64,000 nucleotides of DNA from Linyphia triangularis (GCA_963978545.1 OZ021727.1:55874487-55938486); one strand, 5' to 3'. Shown: positions 13,082-24,545, counted from the first letter of the stretch. Program-made: numbers and translations. The notes: generated by a model not told the origin, from the letters alone.

Positions 13082-13818
13082 TGCCGTAAGGCCCATGGCC
13101 TATTAGATCGTATAGTGAAATACAAAGGAAATGCATGCAACTAGCAAAGAACCACAGAGATGTGCTCGATAGATAACGCAACCATTTATTAATACAATGC
13201 AAAACATTAAGAAATAAGCAAGCAATTTAAGCATACAATTAAATAGTTATTTAACTTCCTCAAAACCTAGCACAAAGCCGGTTGAAATCCTAATAAAAGT
13301 AAATATCTGGCCGAGGGTAAGTAAGGAAAGTGTAAAAGACTCACAGTTTGCTGTCTGGGCTAGGGATACCTCTGTCAGGGACGCACATCGTCAGGGGCGT
13401 ATATCGGCTTGTCAGCGGACAGTATCAGAATTACCTCCGATCCTTTCTCCGGTCTCCTTCGTCTTTTTGGTTTGTCACCGTTAGTCCACCTTAACATCCA
13501 GCCACCATCCTGCTCACTTCTCATCATCCCTTCTCTTCTCCCTTCTCTCCTGACCCGTGCTTTTCATCCCCCCTAACAAGGGCAGCTCCCCCCTACCAAA
13601 AGCCCTCTCATTTGCTGTGAGTCCAGCGACGTGTGAGTCCTACATTGGTGCATTTCCCCAACAAACAGATATTGGTTAACTTGAAGCGTGAGAAAAATCC
13701 GCCTCCTTGATTTAGAAAAATGTGTAACATACACAAATAATTGAAGGGGATGTGTAGAGTTTGCCTAATGCAAAAACCCCTTAGAGTTTATGAAATAAAT
13801 GTCATATACATTATGACA
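13082..13818 (-). repeat. Gypsy-1 5' LTR
   Basis: Second copy of the 737-bp LTR, at the promoter end of the minus-strand element. Followed on the element's sense strand by four bases and then the primer-binding site. The outer edge abuts the CATAC target duplication. Confidence 0.95.
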
Positions 13819-14654
13819 CATACTTATATGCATATCTTTATAATAATTACTTTGGATTAATATAAATACTTAAAAATAATAGATTCTGTCAAATAGAAGG
13901 TTTTAAAGAAAATTTCTTAAATGGTCCAAGGTACAAGACCTCGATGTACCTAGGGCCAGTAGCTGATATACCTAGGGCTATTCTCTTTAAGTGAGGTTTC
14001 AGTCCATAATGAATAGAAAACAAACATACGCAGATGAATTTTATAAAAGAAACAATATCAAGTAATTATCAGTCATTGGTTTATCATATAATAACTCTAA
14101 CAAATTGCAATGTGTCAAATTATTAGTGAATTACAAGAAATTTCATAATTTGAAAAATTGATTCCAAAAAAATGAGCTGCATGCATTATAATTTTGAAGC
14201 ACCAACAGATTTCGGTTTTGGCAATTTGAGCACAATAAGCAACTATGTGGCCCTAAGTACACGACTTGGTAATTTCGTAAAAAATATCTTCTACTAAAAA
14301 GGCACATGGAGAAAGGACTTACTTAAACATCTCCTTTTGTACTTAACGTTACAAACAAAATAATTTACTAGAATTCAAAGAAAAGTATTTGACTTAACTT
14401 TGTAAAACAATAAAAGATATGAGCTGTAAAATGTTACTACAGACTACATAAAAACATTTTCCCCTTATAACTTGCCACAGGTTTCTCCTCTAAGATTTCA
14501 AACTGGCTACCAAAAAAGCAATTGGGTGTTGCCACTTATCCAAGTGAGTAAAAAAACTTTAAACTAAACATTATTCAATAAAAGTGAGGTGGCCCTAGGT
14601 ACACAAGTCTCCCAAGAGATATTTTGGCTCTTTTCCTTACTCGTAAACAAATCA

Positions 14655-14876
14655 GTTGGTTGGTTGGTTGGTTGGTTGGTTGGTTGGTTGGTTGGTTGGT
14701 TGGTTGGTTGGTTGGTTGGTTGGTTGGTTGGTTGGTTGGTTGGTTGGTTGGTTGGTTGGTTGGTTGGTTGGTTGGTTGGTTGGTTGGTTGGTTGGTTGGT
14801 TGGTTGGTTGGTTGGTTGGTTGGTTGGTTGGTTGGTTGGTTGGTTGGTTGGTTGGTTGGTTGGTTGGTTGGTTGGT
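14655..14876. repeat. (TTGG)n tetranucleotide microsatellite
   Basis: About 55 uninterrupted TTGG units over 222 bp. A 4-bp unit cycles through all frames every 12 bp without a stop, which produces long artificial Leu-Val-Gly-Trp reading frames that should not be called genes. Confidence 0.98.
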
Positions 14877-15561
14877 ATTAATAATATTACTTAGTATCGA
14901 TCAACGCAAGGAACACGTACATGATCCATGCATTGGTGACTTATAAATGCATAATTGATCTGTACTGGTTAAAATCATTATTTTTCCATATAACTTTATC
15001 ACGGAGAAATAATATGTAAAAAAACACACACACAACTACTAAATTCATCTCAATTTTGTCATTTTTATCGGTTTACGACCAGAAAAAAAAGCCATGATCT
15101 CCTATGCGTTCACCAGAGAATAGCTCAAATACAGGCTCAACTCTTGTACTTTTAAACACTATCATGACACACTTTTCTTTAGAAAATAATACATATTCTA
15201 ATAGATGAATTACTCATTCTTTCTACAAACAATTCTATTCATTACAGACTCAGTGTTTATAATCAGATTTTTTTTTTTTTTTAATAATTTAGCTCATAGA
15301 TGATAAATATTTTTTGTTCAAGAAATGCAGTTTCAAACCCTTTTTCTTTAATACTAAGATCTCTACTAACCAAATATAAATCTAAACAGCACCCCACATC
15401 AATCCTTTCTTTTATAATAGAAACTTCAACCCCTCCCCATTTCTTAAAAAACTATCCAACATAAAAATAAAAAAAAGACGCCAATAGAAGAACGATACAC
15501 TCCCTTTTGTGAAAGATATATTGATAGCTGAGTGTTTTATTTTAAGAAATCGATACTTTAC
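14877..15561. other. No gene; diverged dispersed repeat
   Basis: AT-rich. About 14925-15125 shows diverged similarity to 42905-43105 in the same orientation (shared TTATAAATG, CATATAA, ATTCATCT and CCAGAGAAT), so both are probably old copies of one interspersed repeat. Confidence 0.45.
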
Positions 15562-15700
15562 TGTCAGAGGAACTGTCCACAAAGACGTATAGATCTTCTT
15601 TTCGTGGGTGGCCTCAAATGGAGCAGACTGCTCAAGTTGAATGGTAGATAAAGGATGCACCGTGGACATTATCCGGAAGCTATCAGCTTTCTGGCCACAG
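15562..15700 (-). CDS. Candidate host exon, unknown protein
   Basis: A 139-bp block visibly richer in G+C than its surroundings. On the minus strand it is preceded by CTCTTTTCAG (acceptor-like) and followed by GTAAAG (donor-like), with one open frame of 46 codons between: it begins one base into the exon with CGQKADSFRIM, includes APFEATHEKK and ends TSLWTVPLT exactly at the donor. The frame has balanced amino-acid use, unlike the Phe/Ile/Lys-rich chance frames around it. I do not recognise the family. It could be one exon of a gene with large introns or a chance open stretch in a conserved element; no partner exon on this strand was found. Confidence 0.3.
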
Positions 15701-15921
15701 CTGAAAAGAGTTTTTAACAGAAGTTGGGTAGTGGTTGTCAAACGTTTAATACGTCAACAATAAGAGTTTCTGAGAGAGTTTTTAAAGAGAAGGATCCTAT
15801 AAAAAAGAAACAATAGCATAATAAAAAAATTAAACGATTCACAAGTAAATATTTAGTTACATTTAAGTAAGTTTTATGTTTTCCGTACAAGTACTTTTGA
15901 GTACTTGTAGTTTCGTTTGTA

Positions 15922-16856
15922 CAGTACGCAAAAAAATCCGAACGATGGCTATATCTTCACTTCTAATTATCGTAGAATCTTGAGGTTTGCACCAAAATGT
16001 TTTGTTTGCGATTTTCTATATGTCTGGTGCAAAATGTTTTTCTTAGGGAGATGTTTACTAAGTAAATTTAACTTTATCTTTGAAAATTTCAATACGAACC
16101 CCTATTTCTTGTGTTTTCATTCGATTTAGAATACTTCATTTACCAATAATACCAAATTTCAGTTTATTATGTTGAGAAACACGTCACTTATGAGCGAAAA
16201 TGTTTTGACCTATCTACATGGCATATCTCTTTAAAGCGGGGCAGAATAGAACGTTTCAGTGCTTCAAGGCGTAATCTATTACAAGATCCCTTAAAGTGAG
16301 TTTTTATACATTTTAAGGAAAATATTGAGAATCAAAAGTCAAAATGGAATGAAAAAATATTCTGGAGGGGTTTTCAACCAAGATAAATCTAATAAAAGCA
16401 AAAAAATGCATGTTTATATTTTTTTAAAAATTCAAACTTATTTTATTAACTAATAATTCATTACTGAAACACTGTTTGATGCAAAAGTTGATTGCTATTA
16501 ATGTTTGGTATTTAACCAACTAATCGTTTAAAACAAAAATTACTAAAATATATTAATTATTTAAGAATTTATTACCAAAAGAGTAACTTTTCTTATGAAA
16601 TTTGGTATTTAAATGTTTTTTGTTTTTTTGTTTTTTTTTTATGGATTCTAAATCTAAATATGGTAATATATTAAGGGGTTGTAATTGAACTTTTTAAAGT
16701 TTGGTTTAGTTTTAATATGTAGATGACCCCTCTTGATAAAAAAAAATTATATACAATTAAAAAAGACATTCCACAATTTGCAACGGTACTTGAATTTTGT
16801 TATTTCATCAATTAGAATACAAGATATAGCCATCGTTCGGATTTTTTTTAGTACTG
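15922..16856. mobile_element. Non-autonomous Tc1/mariner-like element
   Basis: Left end CAGTACGCAAAAAAATCCGA and right end (reverse complement) CAGTACTAAAAAAAATCCGA agree over about 37 bp except for two adjacent bases, and both are flanked by TA. 935 bp with no transposase; the only sizeable frame (70 codons) is not recognisable. TA duplication and CAGT ends fit Tc1/mariner. Confidence 0.82.
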
Positions 16857-19401
16857 TAGGTGGAGATTCAAAAGTTTTAAGAGTTTCGAAAATTTAATGC
16901 TTCATTATCATTTGACGGTCGTAAAATGCCGTTTCCACAGAATCGCTTAAAAAGAATTCTGATTTTTTTTTCTTAACAAGAAATGATTTTTTAACGTGCG
17001 TTTTCTTTATCGACAGAAAATGTGTTATGTGCCTGCTACTGTTCAGTTTTATTAAAACAGATTGCATCTGCTAATATCTAATTAATTTGAAGCGAAGCGC
17101 CATCAAATTAACAAACATTGATTAACAAAATAATATTTTTTTTAATTTAGGTATAAAAATCCATTGTGTTTTCTTTGTGAAAACCATTTCTTTCTAATCT
17201 CAAATGTCCTGGTATGCATTCTAAAAAAAATGTTGCTTTGGGATTATCTTATAATTTAACTATTACTTTTACTATCAATATTGTTAAGTAGGTTTTGTGA
17301 AGCTGATTTACTGGGCAGAAAAATATTTTTAAGCAACAAGGATAATTTTATTTTATTTTCTTGTAATCGGGATTTTAATCTTTAAAATTAAATTGTGTTA
17401 CTTAATGTATAATTTGATGATGCATTTTTATGAATTAAGGTTACAGTACAAAATTTGATAACACAATCTATTATTTGATATTTCTTTAAGGTATTTATAA
17501 CCACATTTATTTTATTTATTTTTTTCTCTCGGTATCTCTTTTAAGTCACGAGAAAAAAATGTATAAATTTGGATATTTTTTCTATGAGAATTAATTCCAT
17601 GACATAGATAAAATAAACAAAATTGATTTCTTCGGAATTTATACATCAAATGCTAAATTAAATTAATAATTCTCTAAATTAATATTGTTATATTATTTTA
17701 CTGTTGAGAATTTAAGATACATATATGTTTTTGTACTTCACAAAACCTATTCATATTGTTCCCAGTATTTCATAGAAACTCTTTGAAATACACTTATCGA
17801 TACAAATCTATCATTTCCTTTTAAATGGGAATTTAACATCCTATCAATCTTATCGCATACCCTCACATCGATCATACGCTTTTAATAATTGAAACTTCAT
17901 CCAATCCATAAAAAATAACCTACTTCAAGAATGCTTTAAAAAAAAAGAAGGGAATAGAGTTAAAGTCGTTACACATAAAAGTTTTTCTTCCGAGTTCAAG
18001 TTTCTTATGTGTTTAAATTCCATCCACAACATTATTTATAAAACTTATGATGATATAATATAAAATCCGAAAGCAAAAAAAAGTATTCTTAAACTTCTAA
18101 ATCAAATTGAAAATTAATGCACATTTTTCGTGTATTCATTGCTTATCTTATATCTCAGATGTACGTTACTTGTGCTTTACAGCATATGAAAATAATTAGA
18201 TCCGATTCCCAATTTTGGGACTCTGCAGATAATTCTTTTAGGGAGATACAATACTCGATGGTGTTTAGTAACATAATTTTCACTCTGCTGATAATTATTA
18301 AAAAAAAATTAGTCAATTAAAGAGTGTAAGAGCAACATTTAAATTATTTCAACTTGATAAATGTGCACGTGTTTATAAAAGATACTATCTTACTATTAAA
18401 AATATTAGCACTGTATTTTCGTCATTTTCTCTTTAATGCAAGTGTTTATTGATCTATGAAAGTAAATTTTATTCAGTACGAATAAAAAAATATATATGAA
18501 CATTTTGTAATAGTGTTTCTGCAAAAAATATTAATTCAAAAATAAGTTGAAATAACATCATATACATTTACAAAATACAGCACAAAATTCTTAAGATCAA
18601 AAGAACTTTCCAAAAAAATATTTATTTTCCAATTCAAAACACCTTATTATAGATATTTTTTCAATATAACTTCGCTTTTCTGAAAACAGAATATTTTCCA
18701 AACCATATGATTCGTAACACAAGACACATGATCCAAAACTATTTGTAATACTTTTGTCATAGAGTTCACAGAGAATTGCTTCAACCTTTTAGATAACATC
18801 CAAAAAAGAATTTCGTTCTGTTGAAAAAAAAAATTGAACCTATTCTCTCTTTCATTTCTTTAGGTTTCACCTACAGTTCCGCAGAATGAAATCGATCACA
18901 CGCTTTGAATCTATCGAGTTTTCTAGTCGTAAAATAAAATGGGCAGTTTGAATCAGCACTTTTAGAGACAGGCTTTAAAGAGCAGACCTCAGTAGAATAT
19001 TGAAAGCAAAGAAGGTTCAAATGTTTGAAAGTTTTGATCCGACTTCAGCTGATGCATTGGAAAATGATTTTGTTCTGACCTCTTTCGGGAGTATTTTTTT
19101 CCGCAGTAAAATATGTTTTATTGTCACCATCATTTTATTGATTGAATAAACTTATAATGCATTTGTAGTTTATAAAAGATTTTCGACTATGATTGAAACT
19201 TCTTTGCTAAATGAAACAATAATGTTCTTTGTTTCAAAGCATTTCTAATATTTAGAATTTTATATTAATAAACGCTTCTTAACATCTACTCTAAGGTCAT
19301 TTAGTGAGAAACTTATATACAAACTACAAGTGCTACATATACGTGCGATTTACCTAATGAAACTTCTAATCAAGAAGAATAAAGTGGATGTCCTAGTAAA
19401 G
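16857..19401. other. AT-rich stretch without genes
   Basis: No supportable reading frame. Contains a possible small TIR element (17289-17749) and, near 17060-17120, a short TAATTA/ATTAAC-rich piece of the kind seen in enhancers, with nothing further to support it. Confidence 0.45.
17289..17749. mobile_element. Possible 461-bp TIR element
   Basis: TAGGTTTTGTGAAG at 17289-17302 is matched exactly by its reverse complement at 17736-17749. The 14-bp perfect repeat is the only evidence; in AT-rich DNA a chance pair is possible but this motif is not low complexity. Confidence 0.3.
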
Positions 19402-19797
19402 AGAATTCCCTATACTCGTATGTTATAATCTTCTGACTCAGTACATTTAGAAATCACATTGTAAAAAACCTTGATGTTTGGTGAGTATGTACGAAAATTA
19501 TCACTTAAAAAAACGACATAAATTAAAAACGCGAAAATGGCTTCTAATATGCTTTCTTTTATATTTGAAATTCTGCATATGCAATGGCTTCAATGCCTAA
19601 GCAGTGGCTCCACCTGGTTTTGTATTTTGCTATTTTATTTTTCATTTATAGTAGATGGACATTAAATGAAAACAAATTACGTCGTTTTATTAAGTGATAT
19701 TTTTCATACCTACTCACCAAATGTCAAGGTTTTATAGAAAGTAGTTTCTAAATGCACTTTGCTAAAAGATTGCAACATAGTGTGTATAGGAAATGAA
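19402..19797. repeat. Long foldback (MITE-like)
   Basis: 19402-19516 and 19681-19797 are inverted copies of about 115 bp at roughly 75-80% identity, for example CATTTAGAAA, ACCTTGA, TTTGGTGAGTA and ATCACTTAA in both arms, separated by a 164-bp centre. A transcript would form a long hairpin. Ends and target duplication are not clear. Confidence 0.75.
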
Positions 19798-21673
19798 AAT
19801 TTTAAACAGAAAGCAAAGGACGATCAAAAGTGGATTTGCTATTAATTATACTTAAATGTTAAAAGCTACAGAAATATGTGATATCTTGGAGCTCGGCAGT
19901 GTTCCGCCTCTCCTTAATTACACAAATATAAATAAACACAGAATTTTATTTTTATATCTCCAAATTATATATGTTTGGTGTCTGGGTATTATGTAACAAC
20001 TAAAAAAGTGTGAATAAGCTGCTTTTTAGTGACAGTGACTGCTATAACCCAACTTGTTTTTACACAAAAATAAATTTAGAAAGAAATTATAAGTTTCTTG
20101 TTTAAATTATAAATTAACTCTATACAATATAAACATTTATAATTTCAGTTTAAACTTTTATCTTACTAATTCATAGCTATAACTATTTTATAGCTATAAC
20201 TATTTTTTCTATGATTGAAGAACTATATTTATTAAATAAGTCAAAGCTTTATATCCTCCTAGAACACAATAAAAGAAACACAAAATGAAGTTGAATCCAA
20301 TTTAAGCATGTAAATGCCTATTCAATCATTTTTTCATTCCTTTATTAAATATTTCCTCAGCATATACCTCCAAAATGAATAAATGATAAAAGGCAAAACA
20401 TTTCAATATGAATCAAAGTGAGAAATTCAAAATCAATTCAGCGATGAATAATATCTCGAAATCAAATAATCTACAAAGGGAAATCAAGAGGAAGTAAGGA
20501 ATAAAAATAATACATAAATGAAAAATGGTCGCGAGGAAATTAAATTATTAAACTCTTTTTCCTAGAATCAATAAAAGTAGATTACACTGTTCTTCCGAAT
20601 TCTGTTAAAATGAAGTACTTAGATACGAAAAAGTGATAACATCATTTATTTTTTCTCGTCAAACATGAGAAATATTTAAATCACATTAAATATATCCTAT
20701 GAAGACAAATAGAGATACGAAAAAGAATTTATAGTGTCTTAAAATTCCCCTGCTTAGTTGAACCAATAAATGCCTTAATATATTCTGTGAGCAAAAGGAA
20801 TGAATTAATGTTCTGTATTTTGGTTTAAATGAGAGTTTTTTTAAAGATTTAATGAATGTTATTTTAATGTAAGTTTTCCTTATTTTCTCATTCACAAACT
20901 ATAAAAATATTTCTTCAAATCAATAAATGTGGAATATCTGGAGAATGAGAAAATTTTGTAATTTTTTCTTGCTTTCTCATTAAATATACAGTTTTCATGT
21001 CATGAAAAGGCACAAGCAGTAACGGCTTTCAATCTTAACTTTCAAACTGTCAAGTTTACTTTTTTGAGTTCCGTAATTGATGACCCTAAATAATTCAATC
21101 AAACATTTTCATTTAAATAAATTTAAATTTCCAAGTTGAAAAATCGCATAGCTTAGAATCTGTTCAAGTTTCTGTTTAAAAAAAAGTTGTCTTCACGGTC
21201 ACTTAAAAAAAAAAAAAAAAAGTTTAAATTTCGCACAATTCTCAGTTTTAAATCTTAAAAGTTGGATCATGACCGTAGCTGTCACTAAAAAACTGCTTTA
21301 ATATGAGCTTTATTGCGATATATTAGGAGAAGAAAACAAGCATGTACTATTCAGCAACATTTAATGACATAAAACGTCAATTGGTGATTTATAACAATAA
21401 CCCTGCAAGTTTGTAATTTTACATTTAAAAAAGTATCGCCAAGTTGATGAATTTCGCGACAAATTTGACGAGAATACTCGTCACCGAATATATAAGTTCT
21501 GATTCAATATCTCTATTTGCAGCTAAGATGATAATTTTTCATACATTTGCTCTGGAAGCACTCTTTCTATTAAATTTTGAACTACTTTTATTTGCAATTT
21601 ACATTTAATTTATATAATCCTCCTAATTTTACATCTATATTCATTTGATCTATAACACATGTTTATAGCATTT
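19798..21673. other. AT-rich stretch without genes
   Basis: Nothing recognised: short chance frames only, no TIR, LTR or tandem array found by eye. Confidence 0.5.
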
Positions 21674-21964
21674 ATAATTCCAGCTTAACAACTTGCTTAT
21701 TAAATTCCTGTCATCATTTCCTGTACTTCCGACTGTACCTTCCTGTTGAATTTCGACATTAAAACTCATCATAATTCCAGCTTAACAACTTGCTTATTAA
21801 ATTCCTGTCATCATTTCCTGTACTTCCGACTGTACCTTCCTGTTGAATTTTGACATTAAAACTCATCATAATTCCAGCTTAACAACTTGCTTATTAAATT
21901 TCTGTCATCATTTCCAGTACTTCCGACTGTACCTTCCTGTTGAATTTTGACATTAAAACTCATC
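21674..21964. repeat. 97-bp tandem repeat, three units
   Basis: Units start at 21674, 21771 and 21868 (ATAATTCCAGCTTAACAACT). They differ at only a few positions, so the duplication is fairly recent. Confidence 0.95.
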
Positions 21965-23146
21965 TATTTGTGACCTTTCATCTAGTATATCGTCCTTCAT
22001 CTGAAAATCTTAACCTCAACAAATGGACGAATAAATTGCGTTTTTATGAAAGCTTCTCATTTCATCGGGGTTGTGTAAAAGCTAAAAATGCGAATTTCTT
22101 GAATAAAACTTTGGACTGCAGTGTGGAATAAATTTAATTACACAAAACTTTTAAAATGTAATCCACTTATCTACGTGCAAACAATAAATTTATAAAACCC
22201 ACGGACATAAATTGAAGACTTCCACTTGAAATCATATAAATAATGTACTGTCTACATTCATTAACATGAAAAAATATGTCTTTCTCATACCTAGTTAGTA
22301 CTTGTATTAAAAAAGATAACATCCACTTAAGTAAAAATTATTCTATTGCACATTGCATTGGATTGTGAAAATGTTCATAAAAACCATCATACTTTTCAAG
22401 AAGTGCTTGTACCCTTGTTAAAGGCATTTTATAACTAGCTTTACTAAGAAAAGATTGTTAGAAAATTAAAAATTTCATTTTATAAATTTTATCAAATGAA
22501 AATATTTGTTGAAGCGATGTTTTTTGAAAAAGTGGTTTTTTTAGTTCATATCAGTACAGACAGTTTCAATTTTTTAAATTATGTCTTGAAATAAATTAAA
22601 AATTATATAAATTGATTTTAACAGGAAAAATATTTCAGTTTAAATAATTCTATATAACACTAGTTTTTTTTTTTTTTTTTTTTTTTTCGTTTTTTTTTTT
22701 TTTTTTTCTAAGTACGTATTTTAAATTATTTGATTCTTAATTATCTATAGTTCCATAAACCTTTATTATATAGATTAAAATCATAAATTTATAAAATATG
22801 GCGACAAATAAAATATAGCAAATGAATACGATCAGGAAACATTCAATAATATTTAAAAATTAAAAATATTTTATAAATATTTTTTAACTTCCGAAACTCG
22901 CAAAAGACTCAATATCATCGCATGTACGCTTATTTTTAACTTTTAACTTTCAATATATAGTTTATTCCGATTCACAATATTGTTTTACAACAGAAAACTG
23001 TATTACAATGACCAGGAGAGAATTCTTTACTTCATTTAGTTAGTTAAAATAACCATGTAATGTGTTAACTATGGATTGCGTTAATAATCACTGTGTAATG
23101 TAAGAACATGTCATCTTCGAAATTAGAGGTGCTATTTTGATTATAG
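21965..23146. other. AT-rich stretch without genes
   Basis: Holds a poly-T tract (about 22664-22707, interrupted once by CG) and otherwise nothing recognised. Confidence 0.5.
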
Positions 23147-23191
23147 GGCTCAAGTACATCACTGGATTAGTGCCCCTGTAAAGAACTCAAG
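23147..23191 (+). CDS. Candidate 45-bp micro-exon
   Basis: Preceded by TTTTGATTATAG (weak acceptor) and followed by a consensus donor, CAAG then GTAAGT at 23192. One frame is open between them (AQVHHWISAPVKNS, split at both edges), and the length is a multiple of three. The donor is excellent, the acceptor mediocre. No partner exon is recognised, so chance is a real alternative. Confidence 0.2.
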
Positions 23192-23989
23192 GTAAGTTAG
23201 TATACCCTGGAGAAAGACCCTGGTCTGGTATTTTGTCTCCAAGGAATGGTGTCTGACTCGAGATCTTTATTTAGTTCCTACCGAATATTTCCTACACTTT
23301 GACAAACAAAAATAGAACTGTAAATACACTCCATGCGAGCAAAACGATGCTCATTCTAAACTATTTGTCCTAATCGATTAAAGAGAGTAAACTGGGCTTG
23401 GGGGGAGGGGGGGGTATCGAGCTGTTAAGGGATGCTAGAGTCTCTTTTAGTTCTAGGTTTCGTATATGTTAGATCAGATCAAAGATACTAACCAGAAAAT
23501 TAATCAAAGTTATATGAATTACTTATTAATCCTTTTAATGCCAGTGGCATCACTCAAATTTTTATCTGCCAGCTAATTTTTCCCATTTGTTTTTTTGTTC
23601 CAAATATGGTTAGAAAACTATTTTGAAAGACAAGTTAATAATCGGTTCCTTTCTCTAAAGACGTTATTCAAAGGTTTCTCTGTAATATGGTTCACTGATA
23701 AACCAAATAGGGAAATGTTTTAACCTGAAATGGTTAAAACACTTCCCAAGCCTTGCAACAGTGTTTTTTCAGAGCTTAGCTCTTATGTATGAAATCATTT
23801 TACATGAAAATCCGACACAATCTTTAACTTACGTGCCATAATAATGTTAAGAAAAATTGGAATTACTTTTGACAGCAAAACTTTGACTTTACCCTTTTAT
23901 ACAGAATAGCAGTAATAACTAATTTAGAAGTACATTCAAAGAATCTATTACGCGACATTAATATCAAGCATTTCCAATGAATTCAAGTA
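23192..23989. other. No gene recognised
   Basis: Mixed-composition DNA with a G-rich run at about 23400-23413; no frame or repeat supported. Confidence 0.45.
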
Positions 23990-24545
23990 CATACATACAA
24001 AGAGGTCAATGACCACCAAAGGCTTTTCATCGGCCCCCTCGACCCATTCCATTGGCCTCTTTATTGCAATCCCACAAATTAACGGCTTTTTAAACCATAG
24101 CACCGAAATGGAACCCGAGCCCAGTCTAATCCTTAAAGAAATAACAAATTGCTGCTGGCCGAATAAAAGACCCATTTATCACATACAATTTCATTTACAG
24201 GCCAGCAATAATAATCCTCCTCACCAGCCCCGAATCAATAGACGGGGATGTTTCCACCACAAAAGGAACAATGCAAGTGGGAGATTCTGTTGTTTAGAAA
24301 CTTTTGAGGCAACCCAACAAGAATTATTAATTATGGATGGCAAGACACCCACTATAAATTATAAATAACGCCATGTATGGGTGAATAATGGGCATTATTT
24401 CCACCACACCCAAAACTGAGCTAATTTCCTACGGACGCTCAAGGAACTATGGACGCCCTGGTATTTGAAAGGGAAAGTGGTATAAGTAGTTAACGGCTCA
24501 ATTGTTAATCGGAGTCGATATAAACCCTTTACGAGGAAATTTGAT
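23990..24545. promoter_or_regulatory. Candidate conserved non-coding element
   Basis: About 550 bp with distinctly higher G+C and complexity than the flanks, no transposon hallmarks and no convincing coding frame. It is dense in homeodomain-like and TTTAT-type words: TTTATTGCAA, AATTAACGG, TTATTAATTATGG, AAATTATAAATAA, GATTAAATTTATGG. A 119-codon plus-strand frame (24009-24368) crosses it but lacks splice context and a family. Such islands in AT-rich gene deserts are often developmental enhancers; that is inference. Confidence 0.3.

Larger units (their letters stand above)
4870..13818 (-). mobile_element. Gypsy-1, complete Ty3/Gypsy LTR retrotransposon
   Basis: An 8,949-bp element on the minus strand with the full set of parts: 5' LTR (13082-13818), primer-binding site, gag, frameshift site, pol in the order protease, reverse transcriptase, RNase H, integrase, then a 2.2-kb non-coding tail, polypurine tract and 3' LTR (4870-5606). 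Both LTRs are 737 bp, begin TG, end CA and look identical by eye. The insertion is flanked by CATAC at 4865-4869 and 13819-13823. RNase H before integrase places it in Ty3/Gypsy (Metaviridae) rather than Copia. Identical LTRs and open frames mean it is young and possibly active. No env-like frame was found. Confidence 0.96.
4780..14613. mobile_element. Small TIR DNA element split by Gypsy-1
   Basis: 4780-4803 reads GGGGAGACTTGTATAACTAG then GGCC; the reverse complement of 14591-14613 reads GGGAGACTTGTGTACCTAGG then GCC, giving a roughly 23-bp inverted repeat with about two mismatches. Removing the nested retrotransposon (4870-13818 plus one CATAC) leaves about 880 bp with no coding capacity. 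The core CTAGGGCC recurs inside: forward at 13943-13957 and 13965-13979, reversed at 14249-14268. Repeated subterminal motifs facing inwards from both ends are typical of transposase-binding sites in several DNA transposon superfamilies. I could not settle the outer boundary: both sides also share ATATCTCT further out, and no clean target duplication is visible. Confidence 0.6.

Noticed and set aside
14589..14946. Three overlapping Leu-Val-Gly-Trp reading frames
   Set aside because: Pure product of the TTGG microsatellite, which has no stop in any frame.
18864..18908. Acceptor-like CTTTAG followed by a 15-codon open stretch and stop
   Set aside because: Too short, no donor or poly-A context in support, and on the opposite strand to the other candidate exon nearby.
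24009..24368. 119-codon plus-strand frame in the GC-richer block
   Set aside because: No domain, no splice context, and the antisense strand is also partly open; the block looks non-coding.
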